The notes: generated from the letters alone by a model not told the origin. A stretch of DNA of 9,747 nucleotides from Paracoccaceae bacterium (GCA_007131945.1 SLPP01000025.1:1-9747), one strand, 5' to 3'. Shown: positions 1 to 5,276, counted from the stretch's first letter. Made by a program: numbers and translations.

Positions 1-61
1 CGCGGCGGGCTGCGCGGTTCGCGGCTTACGGCGGCCGGCCCGGCGCCATCCGAAAGCGCCG

Positions 62-114
62 CGACGGCCCCGGGCGGGCGATCCGATGGCACCGCAACGG
101 TCCCGGGCGGGCGA
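62..114. repeat. Two-copy GC-rich direct repeat, 33-bp offset
   Basis: Two near-identical 20-bp copies, at 62-81 and 95-114, share the core CCCGGGCGGGCGA preceded by ACGG. Each is followed a few bases later by ATGGC (86-90 and 116-120). The offset is 33 bp, which is 11 codons and also three times the 11-bp unit of the neighbouring array. Read on the minus strand, the copies give RPPGTVAVPSD and RPPGAVAALSD in one frame. Confidence 0.6.
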
Positions 115-126
115 AATGGCGGCAAG

Positions 127-181
127 AGTCCCACGCGAGTCCTACGCATGTCCTACGCGAGTCCTACGCCTGTCCTTCGGT
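127..181. repeat. Five tandem 11-bp units
   Basis: Five head-to-tail units start at 127, 138, 149, 160 and 171. The consensus is WGTCCTACGCN. The three central units match it closely; the first has CCC for CCT and the last ends CTTCGGT. The 11-bp period is not a multiple of three, so it does not encode a peptide repeat. It is close to one DNA helical turn, so every unit faces the same side of the helix. The function is unknown; it could be a phased protein-binding array or a slippage product. Confidence 0.75.
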
Positions 182-336
182 CCATGACAGGCGGAAGCCC
201 AGAAAAACGAGGCCGATGAGCCCTTTCCGCCCGGATGCGCGCCAGACCCCGCGCGCCGCGTCAAGCTTTCGTCAACCGACACCCGTCGACCCGGCGCGCT
301 TCGACGCGAGAAGGCAGGGGCGACGACACTGCCGCC

Positions 337-903
337 TCAGCCCTCCGCGTCGGGCGACTTCTTCAGCGCGGCGAGCGCGGCGAAGGGATTCGGCCGCGAA
401 TCGTCGAGCGAGTCGGCACCCGGCGGGGCGAAATCGGCCTGCGGCAGTTCCGCGCCCGGCTTGCGCGGATAGTCGGGCAGGGCGAGGGCCAGCGCCTCGT
501 TCATCACCATGCCGGGGTCGATCACCGCGCCCAGCTTCTCGACGGTGTCGTCCTCGGGCATCTCGACCTCGGATTCGGTCGGCTCGGGCAGGTCGTGCAG
601 GAACCGGCGCGTCACCTCGATCTCGATGCGGGTGGTGACCGGCTCGACGGTGATGACACAGCTTTGCACGACGGTCGCGCCCAACCGTCCCTCCAGCCGC
701 CAGTCGCGCCGGCCTTCGGGCACCACCTCGCCCGCGAAATCGAGCTTGCGCAACGCGTTCAGGCCGAGGTCGTCGGCGATCCGGCGGCGCGCGCCGGCAT
801 CGGGTCGCAGATGGAAGCGCGTGGGCCGGCGCAGCGGCAGTTCGGCCACGCGCAAGGGCAGGCTCGAGCGGGGAAGAGGGCGTGTCTCGGATGTCTCGGT
901 CAT
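337..903 (-). CDS. yceD: DUF177 / YceD family protein
   Basis: This 188-aa protein belongs to the DUF177 (YceD) family, cytosolic proteins linked in bacteria and chloroplasts to 23S rRNA accumulation. Family landmarks are visible: a central segment with Cys82 followed by ITVEPVTTRIEIEV (83-96), an acidic loop around 108-120, then IDPGMVMNEALALALPDYPR (128-147) and the C-terminal NPFAALAALKK (172-182). An ATG at 973-975 would add 24 residues rich in Arg and Lys. I prefer the ATG at 901-903 because the upstream ATG lies inside the likely -10 box, with transcription predicted to begin near 962. The gene is divergent from bamE, an arrangement I associate with Rhodobacterales. The family assignment is secure; the exact role is less so. 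Confidence 0.9.
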   Translation of the reverse strand: MTETSETRPLPRSSLPLRVAELPLRRPTRFHLRPDAGARRRIADDLGLNALRKLDFAGEVVPEGRRDWRLEGRLGATVVQSCVITVEPVTTRIEIEVTRRFLHDLPEPTESEVEMPEDDTVEKLGAVIDPGMVMNEALALALPDYPRKPGAELPQADFAPPGADSLDDSRPNPFAALAALKKSPDAEG

Positions 904-968
904 CGCCTTGATCTGTCTGGCCTCGCGCGGACGGCGTTCCTTTCTTGAACCGGGCCGCACCTTTCTGT

Positions 969-997
969 AATCCATGCAGGGCGCGGGGGCCAGTCAA
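969..997 (-). promoter_or_regulatory. Putative promoter of the DUF177 gene
   Basis: On the minus strand TTGACT (complement of 992-997) is followed after 17 bp by TGGATT (complement of 969-974). This predicts a start near 962 and a leader of about 59 nt before the ATG at 903. The -35 is good and the -10 matches TATAAT at three positions. It is inferred from sequence only. Confidence 0.5.
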
Positions 998-1062
998 GGT
1001 CTCGAGCGCGCCCGCCCGGCAGCGACTTGGGTGGGCCGAGGGACAGAGAGGCAGGGGCTGGC

Positions 1063-1533
1063 ATGGAACGGATGGCACACGCGGGCATCACCGGGGGCTG
1101 GCGTCTGGCGCTGGTCTGTCTGCTACTGATCCTCGGGCTCGCCGCCTGCACGCCGGTAATGCGGTTTCACGGCTATGCGCCCAGCGACGAGGATCTTGCG
1201 CAGATCGAGGTCGGGCGCGACACCCGCGAGTCGGTCGAGCAGAAGCTTGGCCGGCCGGGTGTCGGGGGTGTGCTGGAAGGGTCAGGCTGGTTCTATGTTC
1301 AGTCCGACTGGGAGCACCGGCAGTGGCGCGCCCCGGTCGAGGTACGGCGCGAGGTCGTGGCGATCAGCTTCGATGGGCGCGGCGTGGTGCAGAACGTCGA
1401 GCGTTTCGGCCTGCGCGACGGCGAGGTCGTGCAACTCTCGCGGCGGGTGACGGATACCGGTCCGCGCGGCCCGGGCTTCCTGGCGACGCTGGGCCGGGCA
1501 CTGGGCCGGATCGGCCCGGCCATGTTCAACTGA
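1063..1533 (+). CDS. bamE: BamE/SmpA/OmlA-type outer-membrane lipoprotein
   Basis: A 156-aa lipoprotein precursor of the BamE (SmpA/OmlA) family, an accessory component of the BAM complex that inserts beta-barrel proteins into the outer membrane. Residues 13-28 form a hydrophobic signal segment ending in lipobox L-A-A-C with lipidated Cys29. The BamE domain follows: SDEDLAQIEVGRDTRESVEQKLGRPG (41-66) gives the typical 'G-x-s-x-x-x-v-x-x-x-l-G-x-P' pattern, then an aromatic strand GWFYVQSDW (75-83) and the strand VVAISFDGRGVVQNVERF (98-115). The C-terminal tail after 130 is Gly/Pro/Arg-rich. The ATG at 1063 is preferred over 1027 and 1072 because it leaves a compact signal peptide and follows AGGGG. 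It diverges from the DUF177 gene and ends 6 nt from the convergent msrB stop. Confidence 0.92.
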   Translation: MERMAHAGITGGWRLALVCLLLILGLAACTPVMRFHGYAPSDEDLAQIEVGRDTRESVEQKLGRPGVGGVLEGSGWFYVQSDWEHRQWRAPVEVRREVVAISFDGRGVVQNVERFGLRDGEVVQLSRRVTDTGPRGPGFLATLGRALGRIGPAMFN

Positions 1534-1539
1534 CGCGGT

Positions 1540-1938
1540 TCAGTCCGACTCGGGCTCGAAATCGAGCGCGACACCATTGATGCAGTAGCGCATTCCCGTC
1601 GGCTGCGGCCCGTCAGGAAAGACATGCCCCAGATGCGCGCCGCAACGCTCGCAATGCACCTCGGTTCGGCGCATGAAGAAGCTGCGATCCTCCTTCGTGC
1701 CGATCGGAGCGCCCTCGATCGGTGCCCAGAAACTGGGCCAGCCACTTCCCGAATCGTACTTGCGCGCATGGTCGAAAAGCGCAGCGCCGCAGCAGACGCA
1801 ACGGAACGTGCCCGCTTCCTTCGGGAAGTCGTCATGGGAGAAGGCACGTTCGGTGCCGTGGCGACGCGTGACCTTGTAGGCCAGGGGCGACAGTTGCGCG
1901 CGCCATTCCTCGTCGCTCTTCTCGATCTTTTCGTTCAT
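1540..1938 (-). CDS. msrB: Peptide-methionine (R)-S-oxide reductase MsrB
   Basis: A 132-aa, single-domain MsrB that reduces the R epimer of methionine sulfoxide in proteins, with thioredoxin or a similar donor. No signal peptide is visible, so it is probably cytosolic. The structural zinc ligands are two CxxC pairs, Cys47/Cys50 and Cys96/Cys99. The signature HLGHVFPDGPQPTG (102-115) and the catalytic RYCING with Cys119 are intact. The motif that often reads DSGCGWPSF is DSGSGWPSF here, so Ser65 stands where many MsrBs keep the recycling Cys; that variant occurs in natural MsrBs. An extra Cys49 lies between two zinc ligands. Start ATG 1936-1938 follows GAGGA (complement of 1947-1951) at good spacing. 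The gene stands alone, divergent from uup. Confidence 0.97.
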   Translation of the reverse strand: MNEKIEKSDEEWRAQLSPLAYKVTRRHGTERAFSHDDFPKEAGTFRCVCCGAALFDHARKYDSGSGWPSFWAPIEGAPIGTKEDRSFFMRRTEVHCERCGAHLGHVFPDGPQPTGMRYCINGVALDFEPESD

Positions 1939-1965
1939 CGTCGGTGTCCTCGTCGCTTTTGCGGC

Positions 1966-1993
1966 AAGCTAGGCATCGCCGAGCGCATGTCCA
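1966..1993 (-). promoter_or_regulatory. Putative msrB promoter
   Basis: On the minus strand TGGACA (complement of 1988-1993) and TAGCTT (complement of 1966-1971) are 16 bp apart. This places transcription about 20 nt upstream of the msrB start and leaves room for the GAGGA ribosome site. The evidence is moderate, from motif and position only. Confidence 0.4.
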
Positions 1994-2002
1994 GAGGGTG
2001 GC

Positions 2003-2031
2003 TTGACCTTGACCCACCTGCCCGCTAGCCC
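2003..2031 (+). promoter_or_regulatory. Putative leaderless promoter of uup
   Basis: TTGACC (2003-2008) and TAGCCC (2026-2031) are 17 bp apart. Twelve bases after the first base of the -10 is exactly the A of the uup ATG at 2038, and no Shine-Dalgarno sequence precedes that ATG. TTGACC is repeated immediately at 2009-2014. The -10 lacks the final T, as is common in Rhodobacter. A leaderless transcript is inferred. Confidence 0.5.
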
Positions 2032-2037
2032 GCGCGC

Positions 2038-3864
2038 ATGCCCGCCGCACCTCTTCTGCAGCTGACCGACATCGCGCTTTCCTTCGGCGGCGCGCCGCTT
2101 TTCGACGGGCTCGATCTGGTGATCCAGTCCGGAGACCGGGTGGCGCTGGTCGGGCGCAACGGGTCGGGCAAGTCGACGCTGATGAAAGTCATGGCAGGGC
2201 TTGTCGAGCCCGACCGCGGTACGCGCGCGCTGCCGCCGGGTATCAGCGTCGGCTACATGGAACAGGAGTCGGATTTCACCGGCTTTGACACGCTGGGCGA
2301 TTTCGCCGCCGAGCGGCTGGACCCGGCCGAGCATTACCGGATCGAGATGGCGGCCGAGGGGCTCGGCTTCGATCCCGCGCTGCCGGTAGCCACGGCCTCG
2401 GGCGGCGAGCGCCGGCGCGCGGCGCTGGCGAGGCTTCTGGCCGAGGCGCCGGAGCTGATGCTGCTCGACGAACCGACCAACCATCTCGACATCCAGGCGA
2501 TCACCTGGCTCGAGGCGCGGCTGGCCGAGACGCGTGCGGCTTTCGTGCTGATCAGCCACGATCGCGCCTTCCTGAACGCGCTGACGCGCGCGACGCTGTG
2601 GATCGACCGCGGGCGGGTGCGCCGGCTCGACCAGGGCTTCGGGGCGTTCGAGGACTGGCGCGACAGAACATGGGCCGAGGAGGATGCGGCGCGGCACAAG
2701 CTCGACCGCAAGATCCAGGCCGAGGCCCGTTGGGCGGTCGAGGGGATCAGCGCGCGAAGACGACGGAACCAGGGGCGGCTGCGGGCGCTCGCCGCCCTGC
2801 GCGCCGAACGCGCGGCGCAGATCCGGCGGCAGGGTGCCGCGGCGATGGCGCTCCAGTCGGGGCCTGCCTCGGGCAAGCTGGTGATCGAGGCCGAGAAGAT
2901 CACCAAGCGTTTCGATGACCGGGTGATCGTGAGGGATTTCTCGCTCAAGATCCTGCGCGGCGACCGGTTGGCGCTGGTCGGGCCGAACGGGGTCGGCAAG
3001 ACGACGCTGCTGAGACTGATGACCGGCGAGATCGCGCCCGATTCCGGCTCCGTGCGTCTGGGCACCAATCTCGAGATCGCGGTCTTCGACCAGACGCGCG
3101 CCCGCCTCGACCTCGACGCGAGCCTGTGGGAGAACCTGACCGGCGATCCCTTGATGCGCGTCTCGGGCAGCTCGGACCAGGTGATGGTGCGTGGCCGGCC
3201 GAAACATGTCGTGGGCTATCTGAAGGAATTCCTTTTCGACGAGGCGCAGGCGCGCGCGCCGGTGCGCGCGCTCTCGGGCGGGGAACGGGCGCGGCTTCTG
3301 CTGGCGAAGATCATGGCGCGGGAGTCGAACCTGCTGGTGCTGGACGAGCCGACGAACGATCTGGACATCGAGACGCTGGACCTCCTGCAGGATCTTCTGG
3401 GCGACTATCCCGGCACGGTGCTCCTGGTCAGCCACGACCGCGATTTCATCGACCGGATCGCGACGACGACCGTCGCGCTCGACGGGCAGGGGCGCGCGAC
3501 GGTCTATGCCGGCGGTTGGAGCGACATGCAGGCGCAGCGCCCGTACGAGCCGGCGGAGACGCGCGAAAGGGCGCGCCCGACGCCCCCTGCCGCGGCGCGC
3601 GCCCCGAAACCCGCCGCGCCGCCGCGCACCGCAAGTACCGGGCTCAGCTATACCGAACGCCACCGCCTCGATGCGCTGCCGGCCGAGATCGCCCGCCTGG
3701 AGGCCGAAATAGGCAGGCTGACGGAACTCCTGTCCGATCCCGACCTCTACCGCCGGGAGCCCGCGAAATTCGCCAGGGCGAGCGAGGCGCTGACCACCCG
3801 CCAGGCCGCCCTCGCCGCGGCCGAGGAGGAGTGGCTCGCGCTGGCCGAGCGCGCCGAGGGCTGA
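2038..3864 (+). CDS. uup: ABC-F family ATPase Uup
   Basis: A 608-aa cytosolic ABC-F protein: two ATPase domains, no membrane segments. Domain 1 has Walker A GRNGSGKST (39-47), signature SGGER (121-125), Walker B LMLLDEP (140-146) and switch SHDR (173-176). The interdomain linker (about 215-275) carries ISARRRRNQGRLRALAALR, close to the Uup-type linker pattern. Domain 2 has GPNGVGKTT (315-323), SGGER (413-417), LLVLDEP (432-438) and SHDR (465-468). A Pro/Ala-rich stretch (about 505-530) leads to a coiled-coil C-terminal domain (536-605) typical of Uup, which in E. coli binds branched DNA and has been linked to transposon excision and ribosome assembly. Length and both catalytic sets are complete. 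It appears monocistronic, with no Shine-Dalgarno and a probable leaderless start. EttA is a less likely identity because it lacks such a C-terminal domain. Confidence 0.96.
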   Translation: MPAAPLLQLTDIALSFGGAPLFDGLDLVIQSGDRVALVGRNGSGKSTLMKVMAGLVEPDRGTRALPPGISVGYMEQESDFTGFDTLGDFAAERLDPAEHYRIEMAAEGLGFDPALPVATASGGERRRAALARLLAEAPELMLLDEPTNHLDIQAITWLEARLAETRAAFVLISHDRAFLNALTRATLWIDRGRVRRLDQGFGAFEDWRDRTWAEEDAARHKLDRKIQAEARWAVEGISARRRRNQGRLRALAALRAERAAQIRRQGAAAMALQSGPASGKLVIEAEKITKRFDDRVIVRDFSLKILRGDRLALVGPNGVGKTTLLRLMTGEIAPDSGSVRLGTNLEIAVFDQTRARLDLDASLWENLTGDPLMRVSGSSDQVMVRGRPKHVVGYLKEFLFDEAQARAPVRALSGGERARLLLAKIMARESNLLVLDEPTNDLDIETLDLLQDLLGDYPGTVLLVSHDRDFIDRIATTTVALDGQGRATVYAGGWSDMQAQRPYEPAETRERARPTPPAAARAPKPAAPPRTASTGLSYTERHRLDALPAEIARLEAEIGRLTELLSDPDLYRREPAKFARASEALTTRQAALAAAEEEWLALAERAEG

Positions 3865-3921
3865 TGCCGGCGGCAGCATCCGTGGCCCCGAACCTGCGCC
3901 TTTCAGGCGATCGCGACGGGG

Positions 3922-3939
3922 GTGTGCAAGCTTGCACAC
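3922..3939. promoter_or_regulatory. Perfect 18-bp palindrome, tra/lux-box-like
   Basis: GTGTGCAAGCTTGCACAC is a perfect palindrome. Its inner part, TGTGCA-N4-TGCACA, has the same half-sites and spacing as the Agrobacterium tra box (TGTGCA-GATC-TGCACA) bound by the LuxR-type regulator TraR. Its right half contains TTGCAC (3932-3937), 18 bp before TATCAC (3956-3961), so it overlaps a possible -35 as activator sites do. No luxR or luxI gene is in the window. As RNA it could form a 7-bp hairpin followed by TTT and act as a weak uup terminator instead. Confidence 0.45.
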
Positions 3940-3961
3940 TTTCGGAATTAATTGATATCAC

Positions 3962-3994
3962 TATGGAAATTCGCGCCGTTAACCACAACGAAAC
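3962..3994 (+). repeat. Shared intergenic module, copy 1
   Basis: TATGGAA (3962-3968) and GTTAACCACAACGAAAC (3978-3994) recur at 9555-9561 and 9575-9591 with one base changed in the 17-mer. Both copies sit in convergent intergenic DNA, downstream of a perfect palindrome whose centre is 47.5 nt (here) or 48.5 nt (copy 2) from the 17-mer. CGG and TGAT upstream of TATGGAA are also shared. TTAACCAC resembles a CtrA half-site (TTAACCAT), and TTAACCACA is one base from a DnaA box (TTATCCACA). The function is unknown. Confidence 0.65.
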
Positions 3995-4016
3995 TTTCGC
4001 TGCAGAAGGCGGCTGA
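3963..4016 (+). CDS. Possible 17-aa small ORF over the module (doubtful)
   Basis: An ATG at 3963 opens MEIRAVNHNETFAAEGG followed by TGA. There is no Shine-Dalgarno sequence, but the AT-rich patch just upstream could be a promoter. The only support for translation is that the two base differences between this copy and copy 2 across codons VNHNET (AAC/AAT and ACT/ACG) are both synonymous. The copy-2 frame does not close soon after and has no conserved start. It may well be non-coding. Confidence 0.12.
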   Translation: MEIRAVNHNETFAAEGG

Positions 4017-4142
4017 CGCCGGCGAAGGCGGGCGAGCAGCGCCGTGCGGCGCCAGGAAGGCCGGGCACCCGATTCGGCCGGTCTGTCGATGCCCGGAGAC
4101 TCCGTCGGCGGGAAGCGGCGCTCGCCGCGGGTTCGCGACGCG

Positions 4143-4176
4143 GCGTGGAAGCCGGCGAAAACGCCGGACGCCACGC
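4143..4176. other. 34-nt two-stem hairpin with AAAA loop
   Basis: GCGTGG (4143-4148) pairs with CCACGC (4171-4176), and CCGGCG (4152-4157) pairs with CGCCGG (4162-4167). The stems are separated by a symmetric 3x3 internal loop (AAG/ACG) and capped by AAAA. Twelve perfect pairs in 34 nt are more ordered than the surrounding GC-rich sequence. No T-tract follows on either strand, so it is not a typical intrinsic terminator. It may be part of a structured transcript or a bidirectional transcription barrier. Confidence 0.45.
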
Positions 4177-4384
4177 GAACGCCGGCACGGCAGGGGGCGC
4201 CCAGGTGCCGCGACGCCCGGGGATATCGATCGGACGGGGCGAACGATGCGTCTGGCTTCGTTTTCCGGTGCCGCCGCGCGCATCTTCGAGGCGCCGATTT
4301 CCGCGCAATGCGGCAACCGGGACGGCGCCCGCGATCGCGCTTGGCAGCGCAACGCGACGATCCGTCTGACCGAGATGCCGCCCG

Positions 4385-5104
4385 TCAGCCGATCGCGGCT
4401 TGCGCCTCCAGCGCGGCGAGGATCCGCGCGGCCTCGTCGGCCGGACGCGCCAGGGTCTCGGGCGCCTCGCCGGGAAAGAAGCGCGCCCGTGTCGCAGTGG
4501 CCATCGGCGCCGGCGTCGCCACCACCACCCGCGGCGCGCGGTCGGGGCCGAGGGCGGCGGATTCCGCGCGCCAGGCATGGACGAGCGCCATCTGGCCGGA
4601 TTTCGCCGCGCCCCAGGCTCCCCAGAACTTGCGGGTCGTCCCGGCCTCGTCGCGCGTCGCCGGATCGTCGAAGAAGAGCGCGGTGCCGCCGGGCGCGGCG
4701 CGCAGCAGCGGCTCGACCATCGGGATCAGCACGCCAGTGGCGCGCAGGGTCACGGCGAGCGCCCGGTCCCAGTCCTTGATCGCGACATGTCCCGCCGGCG
4801 AAAGCGGCGGGGCGTGGACCGCCGCATGCGCCCAGAGATCGACCCGGCCCCAGCGGTCGTGGATCGACCGGCAGAGATGGCGCAGGGCATTGTCGTCGGT
4901 GATGTCGATCGGCGCCAGCGTCGCCGTGCCGCCCTTCGCCCGGATGCGGTCATCGAGCTCTTCCAGCGCGCCGGTGGTGCGGGCGACGGCGACGACATGC
5001 CAGCCATGCGCGGCAAGCGTCTCGGCCAGCGCCGCGCCCAGCCCGCGCGAGGCACCGGTGATCAGGGCGAGCGGCGGGGCGGGTGATTCGGCAGCGGCGG
5101 TCAT
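4385..5104 (-). CDS. Short-chain dehydrogenase/reductase family protein with altered active site
   Basis: A 239-aa SDR-family protein with a Rossmann fold. The nucleotide-binding TGASRGLG (16-23) is intact, and Asp67 in the PIDITDD segment (66-71 region) fits the usual position after strand 3. The NNAG motif reads AHAA (92-95). The catalytic YxxxK is replaced by W164-x3-K168 (codon TGG at 4613-4615), and no serine stands at the usual catalytic position; the strand there reads ALFFDDPAT (142-150). It should bind dinucleotide but may not perform classical SDR catalysis. Family resemblance is closest to YciK-like proteins, with no assigned substrate. Start ATG 5102-5104 follows a weak AGCAGGG. 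The gene is alone on the minus strand, divergent from bioY. Confidence 0.88.
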   Translation of the reverse strand: MTAAAESPAPPLALITGASRGLGAALAETLAAHGWHVVAVARTTGALEELDDRIRAKGGTATLAPIDITDDNALRHLCRSIHDRWGRVDLWAHAAVHAPPLSPAGHVAIKDWDRALAVTLRATGVLIPMVEPLLRAAPGGTALFFDDPATRDEAGTTRKFWGAWGAAKSGQMALVHAWRAESAALGPDRAPRVVVATPAPMATATRARFFPGEAPETLARPADEAARILAALEAQAAIG

Positions 5105-5110
5105 GCCCTG

Positions 5111-5139
5111 CTCTTGCCACCCGGCCGAGCCGGGTTCAA
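5111..5139 (-). promoter_or_regulatory. Putative SDR promoter with inverted repeat
   Basis: On the minus strand TTGAAC (complement of 5134-5139) and CAAGAG (complement of 5111-5116) are 17 bp apart, placing the predicted start at 5104, the A of the ATG. ACCCGGC-CGA-GCCGGGT (5119-5135), a 7-bp inverted repeat, fills the spacer and could be an operator. The -10 is weak. Confidence 0.35.
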
Positions 5140-5247
5140 GCGGCGGTGGCGTCCCCGGACCGGGAGGGCCGAACCACCGCGTGGCTGACGGTGAAGGCGG
5201 ACGCGGCCCCTGCCGCTCCGGGGGCCGCGAACCGGTTGCCACCTCGC

Positions 5248-5276
5248 TTGACTTGCCGCGCAACCGCCGCGACAAG
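5248..5276 (+). promoter_or_regulatory. Putative bioY promoter
   Basis: TTGACT (5248-5253) and GACAAG (5271-5276) are 17 bp apart, with a predicted start near 5283 and a leader of about 26 nt that contains CGGAGAG before the ATG. The -35 region TTGACTTGCCG closely matches TTGACCTGCCG in front of the PLP enzyme gene. No BioR-type TTATNNATAA box is visible. Confidence 0.5.

Larger units (their letters stand above)
1..336. other. Gene-free left edge with short repeats
   Basis: No convincing coding region was found between the window edge and the 3' end of the DUF177 gene. In related genomes rpmF and plsX often follow this gene; neither L32 nor PlsX sequence is visible here, so they would lie further left or elsewhere. 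The stretch contains a pair of 33-bp-spaced GC-rich repeats (62-114) and five 11-bp tandem units (127-181), listed separately. A minus-strand reading frame from an ATG at 147-149 stays open to the edge, but its third-position GC is clearly lower than in neighbouring genes, and I do not call it. Two TTGACG motifs lie on the minus strand near 265-285 without a matching -10. No clear terminator for the DUF177 gene was seen. Confidence 0.6.
3865..4384. other. 520-bp convergent intergenic region without a called gene
   Basis: This lies between the 3' ends of uup (plus) and the SDR gene (minus). It holds a small hairpin CGCCT-TTC-AGGCG (3897-3909) without a T-tract, an 18-bp palindrome (3922-3939), an AT-rich patch (about 3940-3970), the first copy of the repeated module (3962-3994), hairpins at 4008-4020 and 4039-4052, and a 34-nt two-stem hairpin (4143-4176). 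Long reading frames across it look like GC-rich shadows. The AT-rich, promoter-like patch followed by stable hairpins makes a small RNA on the plus strand plausible but unproven. Confidence 0.6.

Noticed and set aside
164..245. Minus-strand stretch reading GLIGLVFLGFRLSW, like a membrane helix end
   Set aside because: There is a stop a few codons upstream and no start codon in frame, so no gene can be built.
3865..3909. Small hairpins just after uup as an intrinsic terminator
   Set aside because: Stems of 4-5 bp without a following T-tract do not meet the usual pattern.
1969..3939. A 656-codon minus-strand frame antisense to uup
   Set aside because: Low-complexity Arg/Gly/Gln composition and exact opposition to a complete ABC-F gene mark it as a shadow.
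3978..3994. 17-mer as a parS or dif site
   Set aside because: It is not palindromic, departs from the parS core by insertions and does not resemble XerCD dif arms.
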